Source: Clostridium sp. CAG:632 (GTDB taxonomy: Bacteria; Bacillota; Clostridia; Lachnospirales; Lachnospiraceae). From it: DNA of 7,435 nt. The stretch is taken from contig HF991366.1 of the NCBI GenBank assembly GCA_000431515.1, positions 9,416 through 16,850 of the forward strand. The letters are read 5' to 3'. The notes under the pieces are model-generated. The model was not told the DNA's origin and ran no database searches. It worked only from the letters and a program-made list of their open reading frames with translations. Shown here piece by piece: positions 1 to 6,346 of the stretch (its first letter is position 1; each line of letters starts with the position of its first letter). The position numbers and the translations under genes are program-made.

Positions 1-491
1 GAACCGGTGGTTCCTGTTACAGGCTTCTTGTGAGCACCCTTCTTGAATTTTGGACTCTTCTTCGGCATCGATGCTTCTCCGACCGGTTCCCGCTCGTAGA
101 TGTTTCCATCCTCTTCCTTTTTCTCTTCAGATGTCTCCGGCTGTTGTTTTGCAGTCTCTGCCTTCGGCTTCTCCGGTGCTTTTGTCTTTCCATTCTCTGC
201 CTTACTATTCTTCTTTCCGGCTTCTGGATTCTTCGTCTTATCTGCATCCGGCTTCTTGCCTTCTTCTTTTTCCTTTGCTATATTCGCCTTTACGCGATCA
301 ATGATTTCCTGAGCCTCCACTTCCGCTTTGCGTTCAGCTTCTTCCTTGGCTTTGGCTTCCATTTCTTTCTTCACGGCTTCTTTCTTCCGTTCCGCTTCCA
401 TGACTGCCTTCAGTCTTGCTTCCTCTGCCGCTTCCGCTTCTGCTTGTTCTTTTTCCAGTTTTTGAAAATATTCTTTTTGAAGTTCGTTCAT
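1..491 (-). CDS. Lys/Glu-rich coiled-coil-like protein of unknown function in the grpE position (3' end beyond the window)
   Basis: This frame stays open from an ATG at 491-489 to the window edge, giving 163 codons without a stop. AAGGAG at 509-504 lies 12 nt upstream, and the gene follows the hrcA stop by 22 nt, so it is probably co-transcribed with hrcA and under CIRCE control. By hand count about 35 Lys, 34 Glu, 5 Arg and 4 Asp make nearly half of the visible residues charged, with almost no net charge. Residues 1-80 are Ala/Glu/Lys-rich and look helical or coiled-coil. Residues 81-163 are rich in Lys, Pro, Glu and Gly, look disordered, and end in a basic Lys/Thr/Gly stretch. There is no Cys or Trp, signal peptide or membrane segment. 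The canonical neighbour here is grpE, but the usual GrpE pattern (acidic N-terminus, then a coiled coil with an AEFDNFRKR-like motif) is absent from what can be seen. It may be GrpE with a very long N-terminal extension or an unrelated inserted gene. Coding status is fairly sure; function is unknown. Confidence 0.8.
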   Translation of the reverse strand, partial: MNELQKEYFQKLEKEQAEAEAAEEARLKAVMEAERKKEAVKKEMEAKAKEEAERKAEVEAQEIIDRVKANIAKEKEEGKKPDADKTKNPEAGKKNSKAENGKTKAPEKPKAETAKQQPETSEEKKEEDGNIYEREPVGEASMPKKSPKFKKGAHKKPVTGTTG

Positions 492-513
492 TCAGTGACT
501 CATCTCCTTGCTT

Positions 514-1557
514 CTATGTTTCTTTCTTATTAAATATCTCGTCCAGCTCAACTGTCAATTCTTTTAATGTGTTTACCACTTTCTTATAATCCATACGTTT
601 CGGCCCAATGATACCGATCGTACCTTTGGCACCTTCCTGTAATTCATAAGTGGCAGTTACCACACTTAAATCTTTCATATTCTGTACCGGAGTTTCATCT
701 CCGATATATACCTGAATGCCTTTCTCATCACTACTCAGAGTCTCATCTGCCAGTTTATTTAACATCTTCTTCTCTTCAAAGGCATCTAGCAGTACGCTGG
801 TCTTCTCTGCGTCTCCGATTTCCGGATACTTCAGAATATTTGTTGCTCCACTTGTATAAATCTGCCGTTCATCTGCTTCCCGAACAGCTTCTACAACTCC
901 GTTTAATACTCTGTCCAATACATCGGCATATATTCCTGCCTGAACCTTCATCGTCTGTATCATTTCAATATTAATATCGGAAAGCGAAGCTCCCTGCAGG
1001 AATGAATTCATCAGAATACTCAGTTTCAAAACCTCATCATTGCCAAGAGGTTCTTCCACTTCCACCAGCTGATTCTTGATCACATTTCCGTCTACTACGA
1101 TAACCGCCAGAATATGATGATCATCTACCATTGTCAACTGTAGGAATTTCACCCGGATCTGCTGATTCTGCGGGGCTGTGATCATAGCTGCATAGTTGGT
1201 ATTATATGCCAATACCTTTGCAACCTGTTTCAGCATGACTTCCATCCGGTCTACCCGTTCCAAAAGTCCTTCCCGTTCCTGCCGCATCTCTGCCACTTCG
1301 GTATCCCGTTCCTGCATTAACTGGTCTACATAAACCCGGTACCCTGCATCTGTCGGGATCCGTCCGGCAGAGGTATGTGGCTGTTCAATGTATCCGCTTT
1401 CCTCCAGATCTGCCATCTCATTTCTGATCGTAGCAGAGCTTAGGTTCAAATCCGTATATTTTGAAATTGTACGAGAACCAACCGGTTCGCCTGTTTCCAA
1501 GTAGTTAGCAACAATCGCCTGAAGAATCTTCATCTTTCGCTCGCTTAACTGCTCCAT
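514..1557 (-). CDS. hrcA: Heat-inducible transcription repressor HrcA
   Basis: HrcA represses class I heat-shock genes by binding CIRCE operators, with GroEL known to help it fold in related bacteria. The 347-residue product has the family's N-terminal winged helix: residues 5-55 include SATIRNEMADLEE at 41-53 (recognition helix region), followed by the highly conserved YIEQPHTSAGRIPTDAGYR at 56-74 in the wing. A GAF-like and dimerisation region fills the rest. Length fits the family (about 340-350). I chose the ATG at 1557 because MEQLSERKMKIL is a normal HrcA start and AAAGGG (1570-1565) lies 7 nt upstream. An in-frame ATG at 1614 would start inside the CIRCE operator and add 19 atypical residues. 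The gene is first in its operon, directly behind its own promoter and CIRCE, so it should be autoregulated. The Lys/Glu-rich frame follows after 22 nt. Confidence 0.97.
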   Translation of the reverse strand: MEQLSERKMKILQAIVANYLETGEPVGSRTISKYTDLNLSSATIRNEMADLEESGYIEQPHTSAGRIPTDAGYRVYVDQLMQERDTEVAEMRQEREGLLERVDRMEVMLKQVAKVLAYNTNYAAMITAPQNQQIRVKFLQLTMVDDHHILAVIVVDGNVIKNQLVEVEEPLGNDEVLKLSILMNSFLQGASLSDINIEMIQTMKVQAGIYADVLDRVLNGVVEAVREADERQIYTSGATNILKYPEIGDAEKTSVLLDAFEEKKMLNKLADETLSSDEKGIQVYIGDETPVQNMKDLSVVTATYELQEGAKGTIGIIGPKRMDYKKVVNTLKELTVELDEIFNKKET

Positions 1558-1607
1558 GCAATCACCCTTTCCTCGAAAACAATTCTTCGTCAACCTTTCT
1601 TGGATTA

Positions 1608-1634
1608 TTAGCACTCATTTATTCCGAGTGCTAA
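1608..1634 (-). promoter_or_regulatory. CIRCE operator (HrcA binding site)
   Basis: This is a perfect inverted repeat, TTAGCACTC, then 9 nt, then GAGTGCTAA, matching the consensus CIRCE in both half-sites and in spacer length. It lies about 50 nt upstream of the hrcA start codon and just downstream of the predicted promoter, so bound HrcA would block initiation or early elongation. It marks the operon as heat-inducible and HrcA-autoregulated. Confidence 0.97.
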
Positions 1635-1645
1635 CATCTAGGTAT

Positions 1646-1700
1646 AACTTAACACTCCCCTTAACCTTTGTCAAGGGAATTTTTTAATTTTTTTTACTTA
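1646..1700 (-). promoter_or_regulatory. Sigma-A promoter of the hrcA operon with an A/T-rich UP-like region
   Basis: A consensus -35 TTGACA is at 1674-1669 on the minus strand. At 17-bp spacing lies a weak -10, TAAGTT (1651-1646), preceded by TG as in an extended -10. A better-looking TTATAC (1647-1642) sits at a less usual 21-bp spacing, so the exact -10 is uncertain. Upstream of the -35 is a run of A and T tracts (about 1679-1700) resembling an UP element. The promoter precedes CIRCE, as expected for class I heat-shock genes. No hairpin terminator for hemW is visible in this gap, so some read-through from hemW is possible. Confidence 0.7.
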
Positions 1701-1708
1701 TTTATATT

Positions 1709-2860
1709 TCATTCTTCCAGTAGAAAATCTGCCATTACCGAATTGCTCACATCAATTCCTCTTTCCGTGAGCATCAGGCGATCCTGTTCGATTTTTAACA
1801 ATCCCTGCCCGATGTAGGACCGGATCACCGTTCCGTATATCCGGTTCATCGGAATTCCGAAACGTCGTTCAAACTCCCGGATTGAAACGCCCCGGATCAT
1901 CCTCAGCCCCAGAAACATATACTCTTCCATCCGGCTTTTCTGTGTTGCAGTCACAATTTCTTTCCGGTTCTCTGTAATCCTCGCCCGGCTACAGTTTTCC
2001 ATATATTCTTCCATATCCGGTGTATTGGAAAACCGTGCGCCCTTCCAGTACGAAGCTGCTCCAAGTCCAAGACCCAGGTACTCTCCTCCTGTCCAATATA
2101 CCTGATTATGTAAGCATGCATAACCGGGCTTTGCATAGTTCGAGATCTCATATCTCTCATATCCCGCATTCTGTAGACATTTTTTCGTATAATGATACAT
2201 GATCCGCTCTGTCTGTTCCGAAGGCAATGCACGCTCGATCTCCGCATTTTCCCAGAAGTCTGTTCCCTCTTCCAGAATCAGACTGTATGAAGAGATATGC
2301 TCCGGCTGCAGCTTCAGGATCCGTTCCAGGGTTTTTCCGTATGAGATCAGTGTCTGACCGGGCAGTGCTGACATAATGTCAATGTTTATATTGTCAAATC
2401 CCGCTTCCCTTGCCAGATAATAGTTCGCCAAAAACTGTTCATAATTATGGATCCGGCCAATGGTTGCCAGTTCCTGCGCGATCGTACTCTGCAGTCCAAG
2501 ACTCAGACGGTTGATTCCAATCATATGATAACCTATCAGTTTCTCCCGGCTCAGCGTTCCCGGATTCGCTTCAATCGTAATCTCCGTTTCCGGAGCCGCT
2601 CTCCAGACGGAATAAAGCTCATGGAACAATCGTTCCACAAGCTCTTTCTCCAACAGGGATGGCGTACCGCCTCCCAGAAATATAGTCTTTACTTCATAAT
2701 CCTCTGCCGCTTCACGGTATGCATGAATTTCCTGTATCATTGCATCCACATACTCCGCCTGCCGGGACAAACTGCATCCCGGAAAGGACAGAAAATCACA
2801 GTAATGACATTTCTTCACGCAGAAAGGTATATGCAGATATAGACTGATCGGTTGTCTCAT
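1709..2860 (-). CDS. hemW: HemW-type radical SAM haem chaperone (formerly annotated HemN-like)
   Basis: The 383-residue protein starts with a radical SAM core. The cluster motif CVKKCHYC spans residues 14-21 (Cys14, Cys18, Cys21), followed by GGGTPS at 63-68 (SAM-binding glycine motif) and DIMSALPGQT at 161-170. The motif HNQVYW at 251-256 matches the HNxxYW signature of HemW proteins, which carry and transfer haem, rather than true HemN coproporphyrinogen dehydrogenase. The C-terminal part (MEEYMFLGLRMIRG at 311-324 and RGIDVSNSVMADFL near the end) is typical of the family, and the length is normal (about 375-400). The ATG has two purine-rich SD candidates: GGAG at 2868-2865 (4 nt away) and AAGGAG at 2877-2872 (11 nt). 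It follows lepA by 38 bp on the same strand with no terminator between, so a lepA-hemW operon is likely; this gene order is common in Firmicutes. The haem-chaperone role is by family; haem use in this organism is not shown. Confidence 0.95.
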   Translation of the reverse strand: MRQPISLYLHIPFCVKKCHYCDFLSFPGCSLSRQAEYVDAMIQEIHAYREAAEDYEVKTIFLGGGTPSLLEKELVERLFHELYSVWRAAPETEITIEANPGTLSREKLIGYHMIGINRLSLGLQSTIAQELATIGRIHNYEQFLANYYLAREAGFDNINIDIMSALPGQTLISYGKTLERILKLQPEHISSYSLILEEGTDFWENAEIERALPSEQTERIMYHYTKKCLQNAGYERYEISNYAKPGYACLHNQVYWTGGEYLGLGLGAASYWKGARFSNTPDMEEYMENCSRARITENRKEIVTATQKSRMEEYMFLGLRMIRGVSIREFERRFGIPMNRIYGTVIRSYIGQGLLKIEQDRLMLTERGIDVSNSVMADFLLEE

Positions 2861-2898
2861 TCTTCTCCTATCTCCTTCCTGCGTATTTCTTTTCTATC

Positions 2899-4713
2899 TT
2901 ATTCGCTGTCCAGCTTTAAGACACTCATAAATGCCTTCTGCGGAATCTCGACATTTCCTACCTGCCGCATCCGTTTCTTGCCTTCCTTCTGCTTCTCGAG
3001 CAATTTCCGTTTTCTGGAAATATCGCCGCCGTAGCACTTGGCAAGAACATCCTTACGCATCGCCTTTACAGTCTCACGTGCGATCACCTTACCTCCGATC
3101 GCTGCCTGAATCGGAATCTCAAACAGATGACGCGGAATCTCTTCCTTCAGTTTCTCACACATCTTTCTTCCCCGTTCATATGCGCCATCCGCATGTACAA
3201 TAAAGGACAGGGCATCAACCTCTTCCCGGTTGATCAGGATATCCAGCTTCACCAGCTTGGACTGCTTATACTCCTTCATCTCATAGTCAAAGGATGCGTA
3301 TCCGCGTGATCTGGACTTCAGTACATCAAAGAAATCATAGATAATCTCATTTAACGGCATCTCATATTTTAACAATGCACGTGTTTCTTCCATATATTCC
3401 ATACTGATATAAATACCGCGCCGTTCCTGACACAGCTGCATGATCGGTCCGACAAAATCTTTCGTCACCATGATCTCCGCCGATACAAACGGTTCTTCCA
3501 TATACTCAATCTCCGACGGATCCGGCAGATTGGATGGATTCGTCAGTTCGATCATCTCGCCATTGGTCTTATGCACCCGGTAAACAACACCCGGAGCTGT
3601 CGTAACCAGATCCAGATTATACTCCCGCTCCAGACGTTCCTGTATGATCTCCAGATGCAGAAGTCCCAGAAAGCCGCACCGGAAACCGAAGCCCAGCGCA
3701 ATGGACGTCTCCGGCTCAAACTGCAGTGCTGCATCATTTAACTGAAGCTTCTCAAGTGCATCTCGCAGATCCGGATATTTCGCTCCATCAGCCGGATAAA
3801 GACCACAGTATACCATCGGATTGACCTTCTTATATCCCGGAAGAGGCTCCGCGCAAGGCCGGCCTGCCTCTGTTACCGTATCACCTACCTGTGTATCCTT
3901 TACATTCTTTAAGCTGGCTGTGATATATCCTACCATACCGGCTGACAGCTCTTCGCCCGGAATAAACTGACCGGCACCGAAAATGCCGACCTCTACGACC
4001 TCTTCCTCCGCTCCGGTTGCCATCATACGGATCCGGGTTCCCTTCTTCACACAACCGTTCTTGATCCGACAAAAAATAATAACACCTTTATACGGATCAT
4101 AAATACTATCAAAAATCAACGCCTGTAACGGTGCCTCCGGATCTCCGGCCGGTGCCGGGATCTTTGTCACGATCTGCTCCAGCACCTCTTTTACATTTAA
4201 TCCGGTCTTAGCTGAAATCAGCGGCGCATCCTGTGCCTCAAGTCCGATCACATCCTCGATCTCATCCTTGACCCGATCCGGCTCGGCACTTGGCAGATCA
4301 ATCTTATTAATGACCGGCATAACCTCCAGATCATGATCCAGTGCCAGATAAACATTCGCCAGGGTCTGTGCCTCGATGCCCTGTGCCGCATCTACCACCA
4401 GAACAGCACCCTCACATGCCGCCAGACTTCTGGATACCTCATAATTAAAATCCACATGTCCCGGCGTATCGATCAAATTAAAAATATACTCTTCTCCATC
4501 ATCCGCCTTATACACAGTACGAACTGCCTGTGCTTTGATCGTAATGCCACGTTCACGCTCCAGATCCATATTATCCAGCACCTGCGCCTGCATTTCACGG
4601 CTGGTAAGCAGGCCGGTCATTTCAATGATCCGGTCTGCCAGTGTTGATTTTCCGTGATCAATATGTGCTATAATACAAAAATTTCGAATCTTGCTCTGAT
4701 CTATATGAGACAT
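2899..4713 (-). CDS. lepA: Elongation factor 4 (LepA), ribosome-associated GTPase
   Basis: LepA/EF4 is a cytoplasmic translational GTPase that acts on ribosomes; back-translocation and an initiation or biogenesis role have both been proposed. The 604-residue product shows all GTPase motifs: AHIDHGKST at 16-24 (G1), RGITI at 55-59 (G2), DTPGH at 82-86 (G3), NKID at 136-139 (G4) and SAK at 167-169 (G5). EF-G-like domains follow, and the LepA-specific C-terminal domain ends with YGGDISRKRKLLEKQKEGKK, so it is LepA and not EF-G or TypA. Length matches the family (about 600). I start it at the ATG at 4713 because GGAGG (4725-4721) lies 7 nt upstream; an in-frame ATG at 4737 would put this SD inside the coding region. 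It has its own sigma-A-type promoter and is followed by hemW after 38 bp. No truncation or missing motif was seen. Confidence 0.98.
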   Translation of the reverse strand: MSHIDQSKIRNFCIIAHIDHGKSTLADRIIEMTGLLTSREMQAQVLDNMDLERERGITIKAQAVRTVYKADDGEEYIFNLIDTPGHVDFNYEVSRSLAACEGAVLVVDAAQGIEAQTLANVYLALDHDLEVMPVINKIDLPSAEPDRVKDEIEDVIGLEAQDAPLISAKTGLNVKEVLEQIVTKIPAPAGDPEAPLQALIFDSIYDPYKGVIIFCRIKNGCVKKGTRIRMMATGAEEEVVEVGIFGAGQFIPGEELSAGMVGYITASLKNVKDTQVGDTVTEAGRPCAEPLPGYKKVNPMVYCGLYPADGAKYPDLRDALEKLQLNDAALQFEPETSIALGFGFRCGFLGLLHLEIIQERLEREYNLDLVTTAPGVVYRVHKTNGEMIELTNPSNLPDPSEIEYMEEPFVSAEIMVTKDFVGPIMQLCQERRGIYISMEYMEETRALLKYEMPLNEIIYDFFDVLKSRSRGYASFDYEMKEYKQSKLVKLDILINREEVDALSFIVHADGAYERGRKMCEKLKEEIPRHLFEIPIQAAIGGKVIARETVKAMRKDVLAKCYGGDISRKRKLLEKQKEGKKRMRQVGNVEIPQKAFMSVLKLDSE

Positions 4714-4720
4714 TCTGTTT

Positions 4721-4725
4721 CCTCC
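4721..4725 (-). promoter_or_regulatory. Ribosome binding site deciding the lepA start
   Basis: GGAGG on the minus strand ends 7 nt before the ATG at 4713. It lies inside the codons of the longer reading frame that begins at 4737, which argues for the shorter start. Confidence 0.85.
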
Positions 4726-4748
4726 ATACTGGTTCAATTGCTAGAGGT

Positions 4749-4777
4749 AGTATAACACGGTTTTTCCATTTTTTCCA
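4749..4777 (-). promoter_or_regulatory. Sigma-A-type promoter of lepA-hemW
   Basis: On the minus strand, the -10 TATACT (4754-4749) is preceded by TGT (extended -10). At 17-bp spacing lies TGGAAA (4777-4772), which matches 4 of 6 bases of the -35 consensus. The inferred start of transcription is about 30 nt upstream of the lepA ATG. The -35 falls in one copy of a 9-bp tandem repeat. Confidence 0.65.
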
Positions 4778-4778
4778 T
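4761..4778. repeat. Two perfect tandem copies of TTTTTCCAT
   Basis: TTTTTCCAT occurs at 4761-4769 and again at 4770-4778, directly adjacent. The copies lie in the divergent lepA/sigG promoter region; the upstream copy supplies the lepA -35. With only two copies this may be chance slippage in an A/T-rich spacer. Confidence 0.8.
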
Positions 4779-4779
4779 C

Positions 4780-4809
4780 GTATAAATCTATTTCATTACG
4801 TAAATCCTT
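4780..4809 (+). promoter_or_regulatory. Candidate forespore (sigma-F/sigma-G) promoter of sigG
   Basis: GTATA at 4780-4784 fits the sigma-F/sigma-G -35 pattern. At 15-bp spacing, GTAAATCCTT (4800-4809) resembles the sigma-F -10 with two mismatches. At 18-bp spacing, AATCCTT (4803-4809) resembles the sigma-G -10 CATnnTA with two mismatches. Transcription would begin near 4816, about 28 nt before the ATG. Known sigG genes are switched on by sigma-F and then by sigma-G itself, which fits, but short A/T-rich matches like these can arise by chance. Confidence 0.4.
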
Positions 4810-4843
4810 ATATTTAGAAGTCATTCATCTGGAGGAAAATCTT

Positions 4844-5638
4844 ATGGCACTGAACAAAGTGGATTTATGCGGAAAAAATACTTCCAAGCTTCCATTACTG
4901 AGTAATGAGGAAAAAGAGCAGCTATTTATACAGATGGAGCAGGGAGATCCGTATGCCAGAGAGCATCTGATTGAAGGAAATCTCCGTCTTGTTTTAAGTG
5001 TGATCCAGCGTTTTTCGGGAAACTCCGAGTGTGCCGATGACCTGTTCCAGATCGGCTGCATCGGTCTTATGAAAGCTATCGATAACTTTGACCGCTCCTT
5101 AAATGTCAGATTCTCAACTTATGCAGTTCCCATGATCATGGGCGAATGTAAACGTTATCTCCGGGATTCCAATTCTATCCGCGTCTCCCGTTCTCTGCGG
5201 GATATTGCTTATAAAGCTATTTATACAAAGGAACAATTTCTGAGAATCTATGACAAGGAGCCCACCATTGAAGAATTGGCAGAGGCTGTCGGTTCCGATA
5301 AAGAAACTCTTACCACTGCCCTGGATGCTATTTCCAGCCCTCTTTCTCTTTATGAACCGGTTTATCAGGATGGCGGCGATCACCTGTATCTGATGGATCA
5401 GGTACGGGACAAAAAATGCACAGAGGATGCCTGGCTGGAAGAAATCTCCTTAAAAGAAGCTGTAAAACGACTGCCCGAAAGAGAAAAGGATATCATACGG
5501 TTGCGTTTTTTTGAAGGGAGGACCCAGACGGAGGTGGCCGAAGAAATCTCCATCTCCCAGGCACAGGTCAGCCGTCTGGAAAAAGGAGCCCTCCGGCATA
5601 TGAAAAAATATTTATCAGGAGACCATTTCTCGCTTTAA
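4844..5638 (+). CDS. sigG: Forespore-specific RNA polymerase sigma-G factor
   Basis: Sigma-G directs late gene expression in the forespore after engulfment. The 264-residue product begins with the sigma-G signature NKVDLCGKNTSKLP (residues 4-17), absent from sigma-F. Region 2 follows (GNLRLVLSVIQRF at 45-57, DDLFQIGCIGLMKAIDNFD at 65-83, RFSTYAVPMIMGE at 89-101), then RVSRSLRDIAYKA at 113-125, region 3, and the region 4 helix-turn-helix (TQTEVAEEISISQAQVSRLE at 227-246). GGAGG at 4831-4835 lies 8 nt before the ATG. In most spore formers sigG follows spoIIGA-sigE on the same strand; here it is on the opposite strand, convergent with sigE, and its last 24 bp are antisense to the sigE 3' end. 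The last residues (SGDHFSL) extend slightly past the usual end and come from this overlap. Glu44 replaces the residue aligned with Asn45 of the B. subtilis protein. Confidence 0.97.
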   Translation: MALNKVDLCGKNTSKLPLLSNEEKEQLFIQMEQGDPYAREHLIEGNLRLVLSVIQRFSGNSECADDLFQIGCIGLMKAIDNFDRSLNVRFSTYAVPMIMGECKRYLRDSNSIRVSRSLRDIAYKAIYTKEQFLRIYDKEPTIEELAEAVGSDKETLTTALDAISSPLSLYEPVYQDGGDHLYLMDQVRDKKCTEDAWLEEISLKEAVKRLPEREKDIIRLRFFEGRTQTEVAEEISISQAQVSRLEKGALRHMKKYLSGDHFSL

Positions 5639-6346
5639 ACGCTTGATAATCTTCTTCTCCAACCGGGAAATATAGGACTGGGATATCCCAAGCATATCTG
5701 CCACCTCCTTCTGTGTCAGCTCCTCTCCGCTCTCGGAAGTCAGTCCAAACCGCAGTTCAATGATCAGACGTTCCCGTGGTGTCAGTACGGACAATGCTCT
5801 CCGAAGCATTGTCCGGTCCACCTCGTCTTCAATGTCCCGGTAAATCACATCTTCATCCGTTCCCAGAATATCGGATAACAGCAGCTCGTTTCCGTCCCAA
5901 TCCACATTTAACGGTTCGTCAATCGATACTTCCATCTTCGTCTTGTTGCTCCTTCGCAGATGCATCAGAATCTCATTTTCAATACAACGCGAAGCATAGG
6001 TTGCCAGTTTGATTTTTTTGTCCGGTGCAAATGTATTGATTGCTTTGATCAGACCAATCGTGCCGATTGAGATCAGATCTTCCACCCCAACTCCCGTATT
6101 ATCAAATTTCTTTGCTATATATACAACCAGACGCAGATTGTGTTCGATCAGAATACTTCTCGCTTCTCCTTCCTCCGGCGTTCCCATCTTCTTTAATAAT
6201 TTCTGCTCCTGTGCCGCTTCCAGCGGTGGTGGAAGAATTTCTGACCCTCCTATATAATGGATCTCACTCTTTGGCGGAAAGAAAAGCCCCGCAAATCTCC
6301 CTACCATTGTAAATTTAAACTGCTCATTACTAACTACCTGCAACAT
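5615..6346 (-). CDS. sigE: Mother-cell RNA polymerase sigma-E factor, pro-form
   Basis: Sigma-E drives early mother-cell gene expression in sporulation and is made as inactive pro-sigma-E. The 243-residue product has a pro-region of about 30 residues before YIGGSEILPPPL (31-42), which matches the processing site region of B. subtilis pro-sigma-E; cleavage is predicted between His30 and Tyr31. Region 2 follows (NLRLVVYIAKKFDNTG at 70-85, EDLISIGTIGLIKAINTF at 89-106, KLATYASRCIENEILMHLRR at 113-132), then NVDWDGNELLLSDILGTD at 147-164 and the region 4 HTH (TQKEVADMLGISQSYISRLE at 211-230). I chose the ATG at 6346 because GGGAGG (6359-6354) lies 7 nt upstream; the ATG at 6361 would encode the SD. 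It overlaps spoIIGA by 13 bp, suggesting translational coupling. No terminator is visible after it before the opposing sigG. Confidence 0.97.
   Translation of the reverse strand: MLQVVSNEQFKFTMVGRFAGLFFPPKSEIHYIGGSEILPPPLEAAQEQKLLKKMGTPEEGEARSILIEHNLRLVVYIAKKFDNTGVGVEDLISIGTIGLIKAINTFAPDKKIKLATYASRCIENEILMHLRRSNKTKMEVSIDEPLNVDWDGNELLLSDILGTDEDVIYRDIEDEVDRTMLRRALSVLTPRERLIIELRFGLTSESGEELTQKEVADMLGISQSYISRLEKKIIKRLKREMVS

Noticed and set aside
492..503. Tiny frame ATG AGT CAC TGA just before the Lys/Glu-rich gene, as a leader peptide
   Set aside because: The ATG follows the GGAG with no spacer, so ribosomes could hardly start there; the SD serves the ATG at 491 more plausibly, although 12 nt is a little long.
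30..533. Plus-strand open frame of 167 codons, very rich in Phe, Leu and Cys, looking like a membrane protein
   Set aside because: It is the antisense mirror of the Lys/Glu-rich gene: AAG/GAA codons read backwards give CTT/TTC, producing artificial Leu/Phe runs. It lacks a convincing SD and overlaps hrcA and its downstream gene.
1558..1614. Longer HrcA beginning at the ATG at 1614
   Set aside because: That start lies inside the CIRCE operator, has no SD, and adds 19 residues not typical of HrcA.
1709..2860. Annotation of this gene as HemN (oxygen-independent coproporphyrinogen III oxidase)
   Set aside because: It has the HNxxYW signature and length of HemW and sits beside lepA and hrcA, the usual hemW location; true HemN is longer and has a further conserved Cys in its cluster motif.
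4714..4737. Longer LepA beginning at the ATG at 4737
   Set aside because: The clear SD (4725-4721) would be translated as Gly-Gly codons; the ATG at 4713 has correct spacing and a family-typical N-terminus.
5114..5383. Minus-strand 89-codon frame inside sigG as a hidden gene
   Set aside because: It lies fully within sigG on the opposite strand, shows no recognisable motif or SD, and is best explained as a shadow frame.
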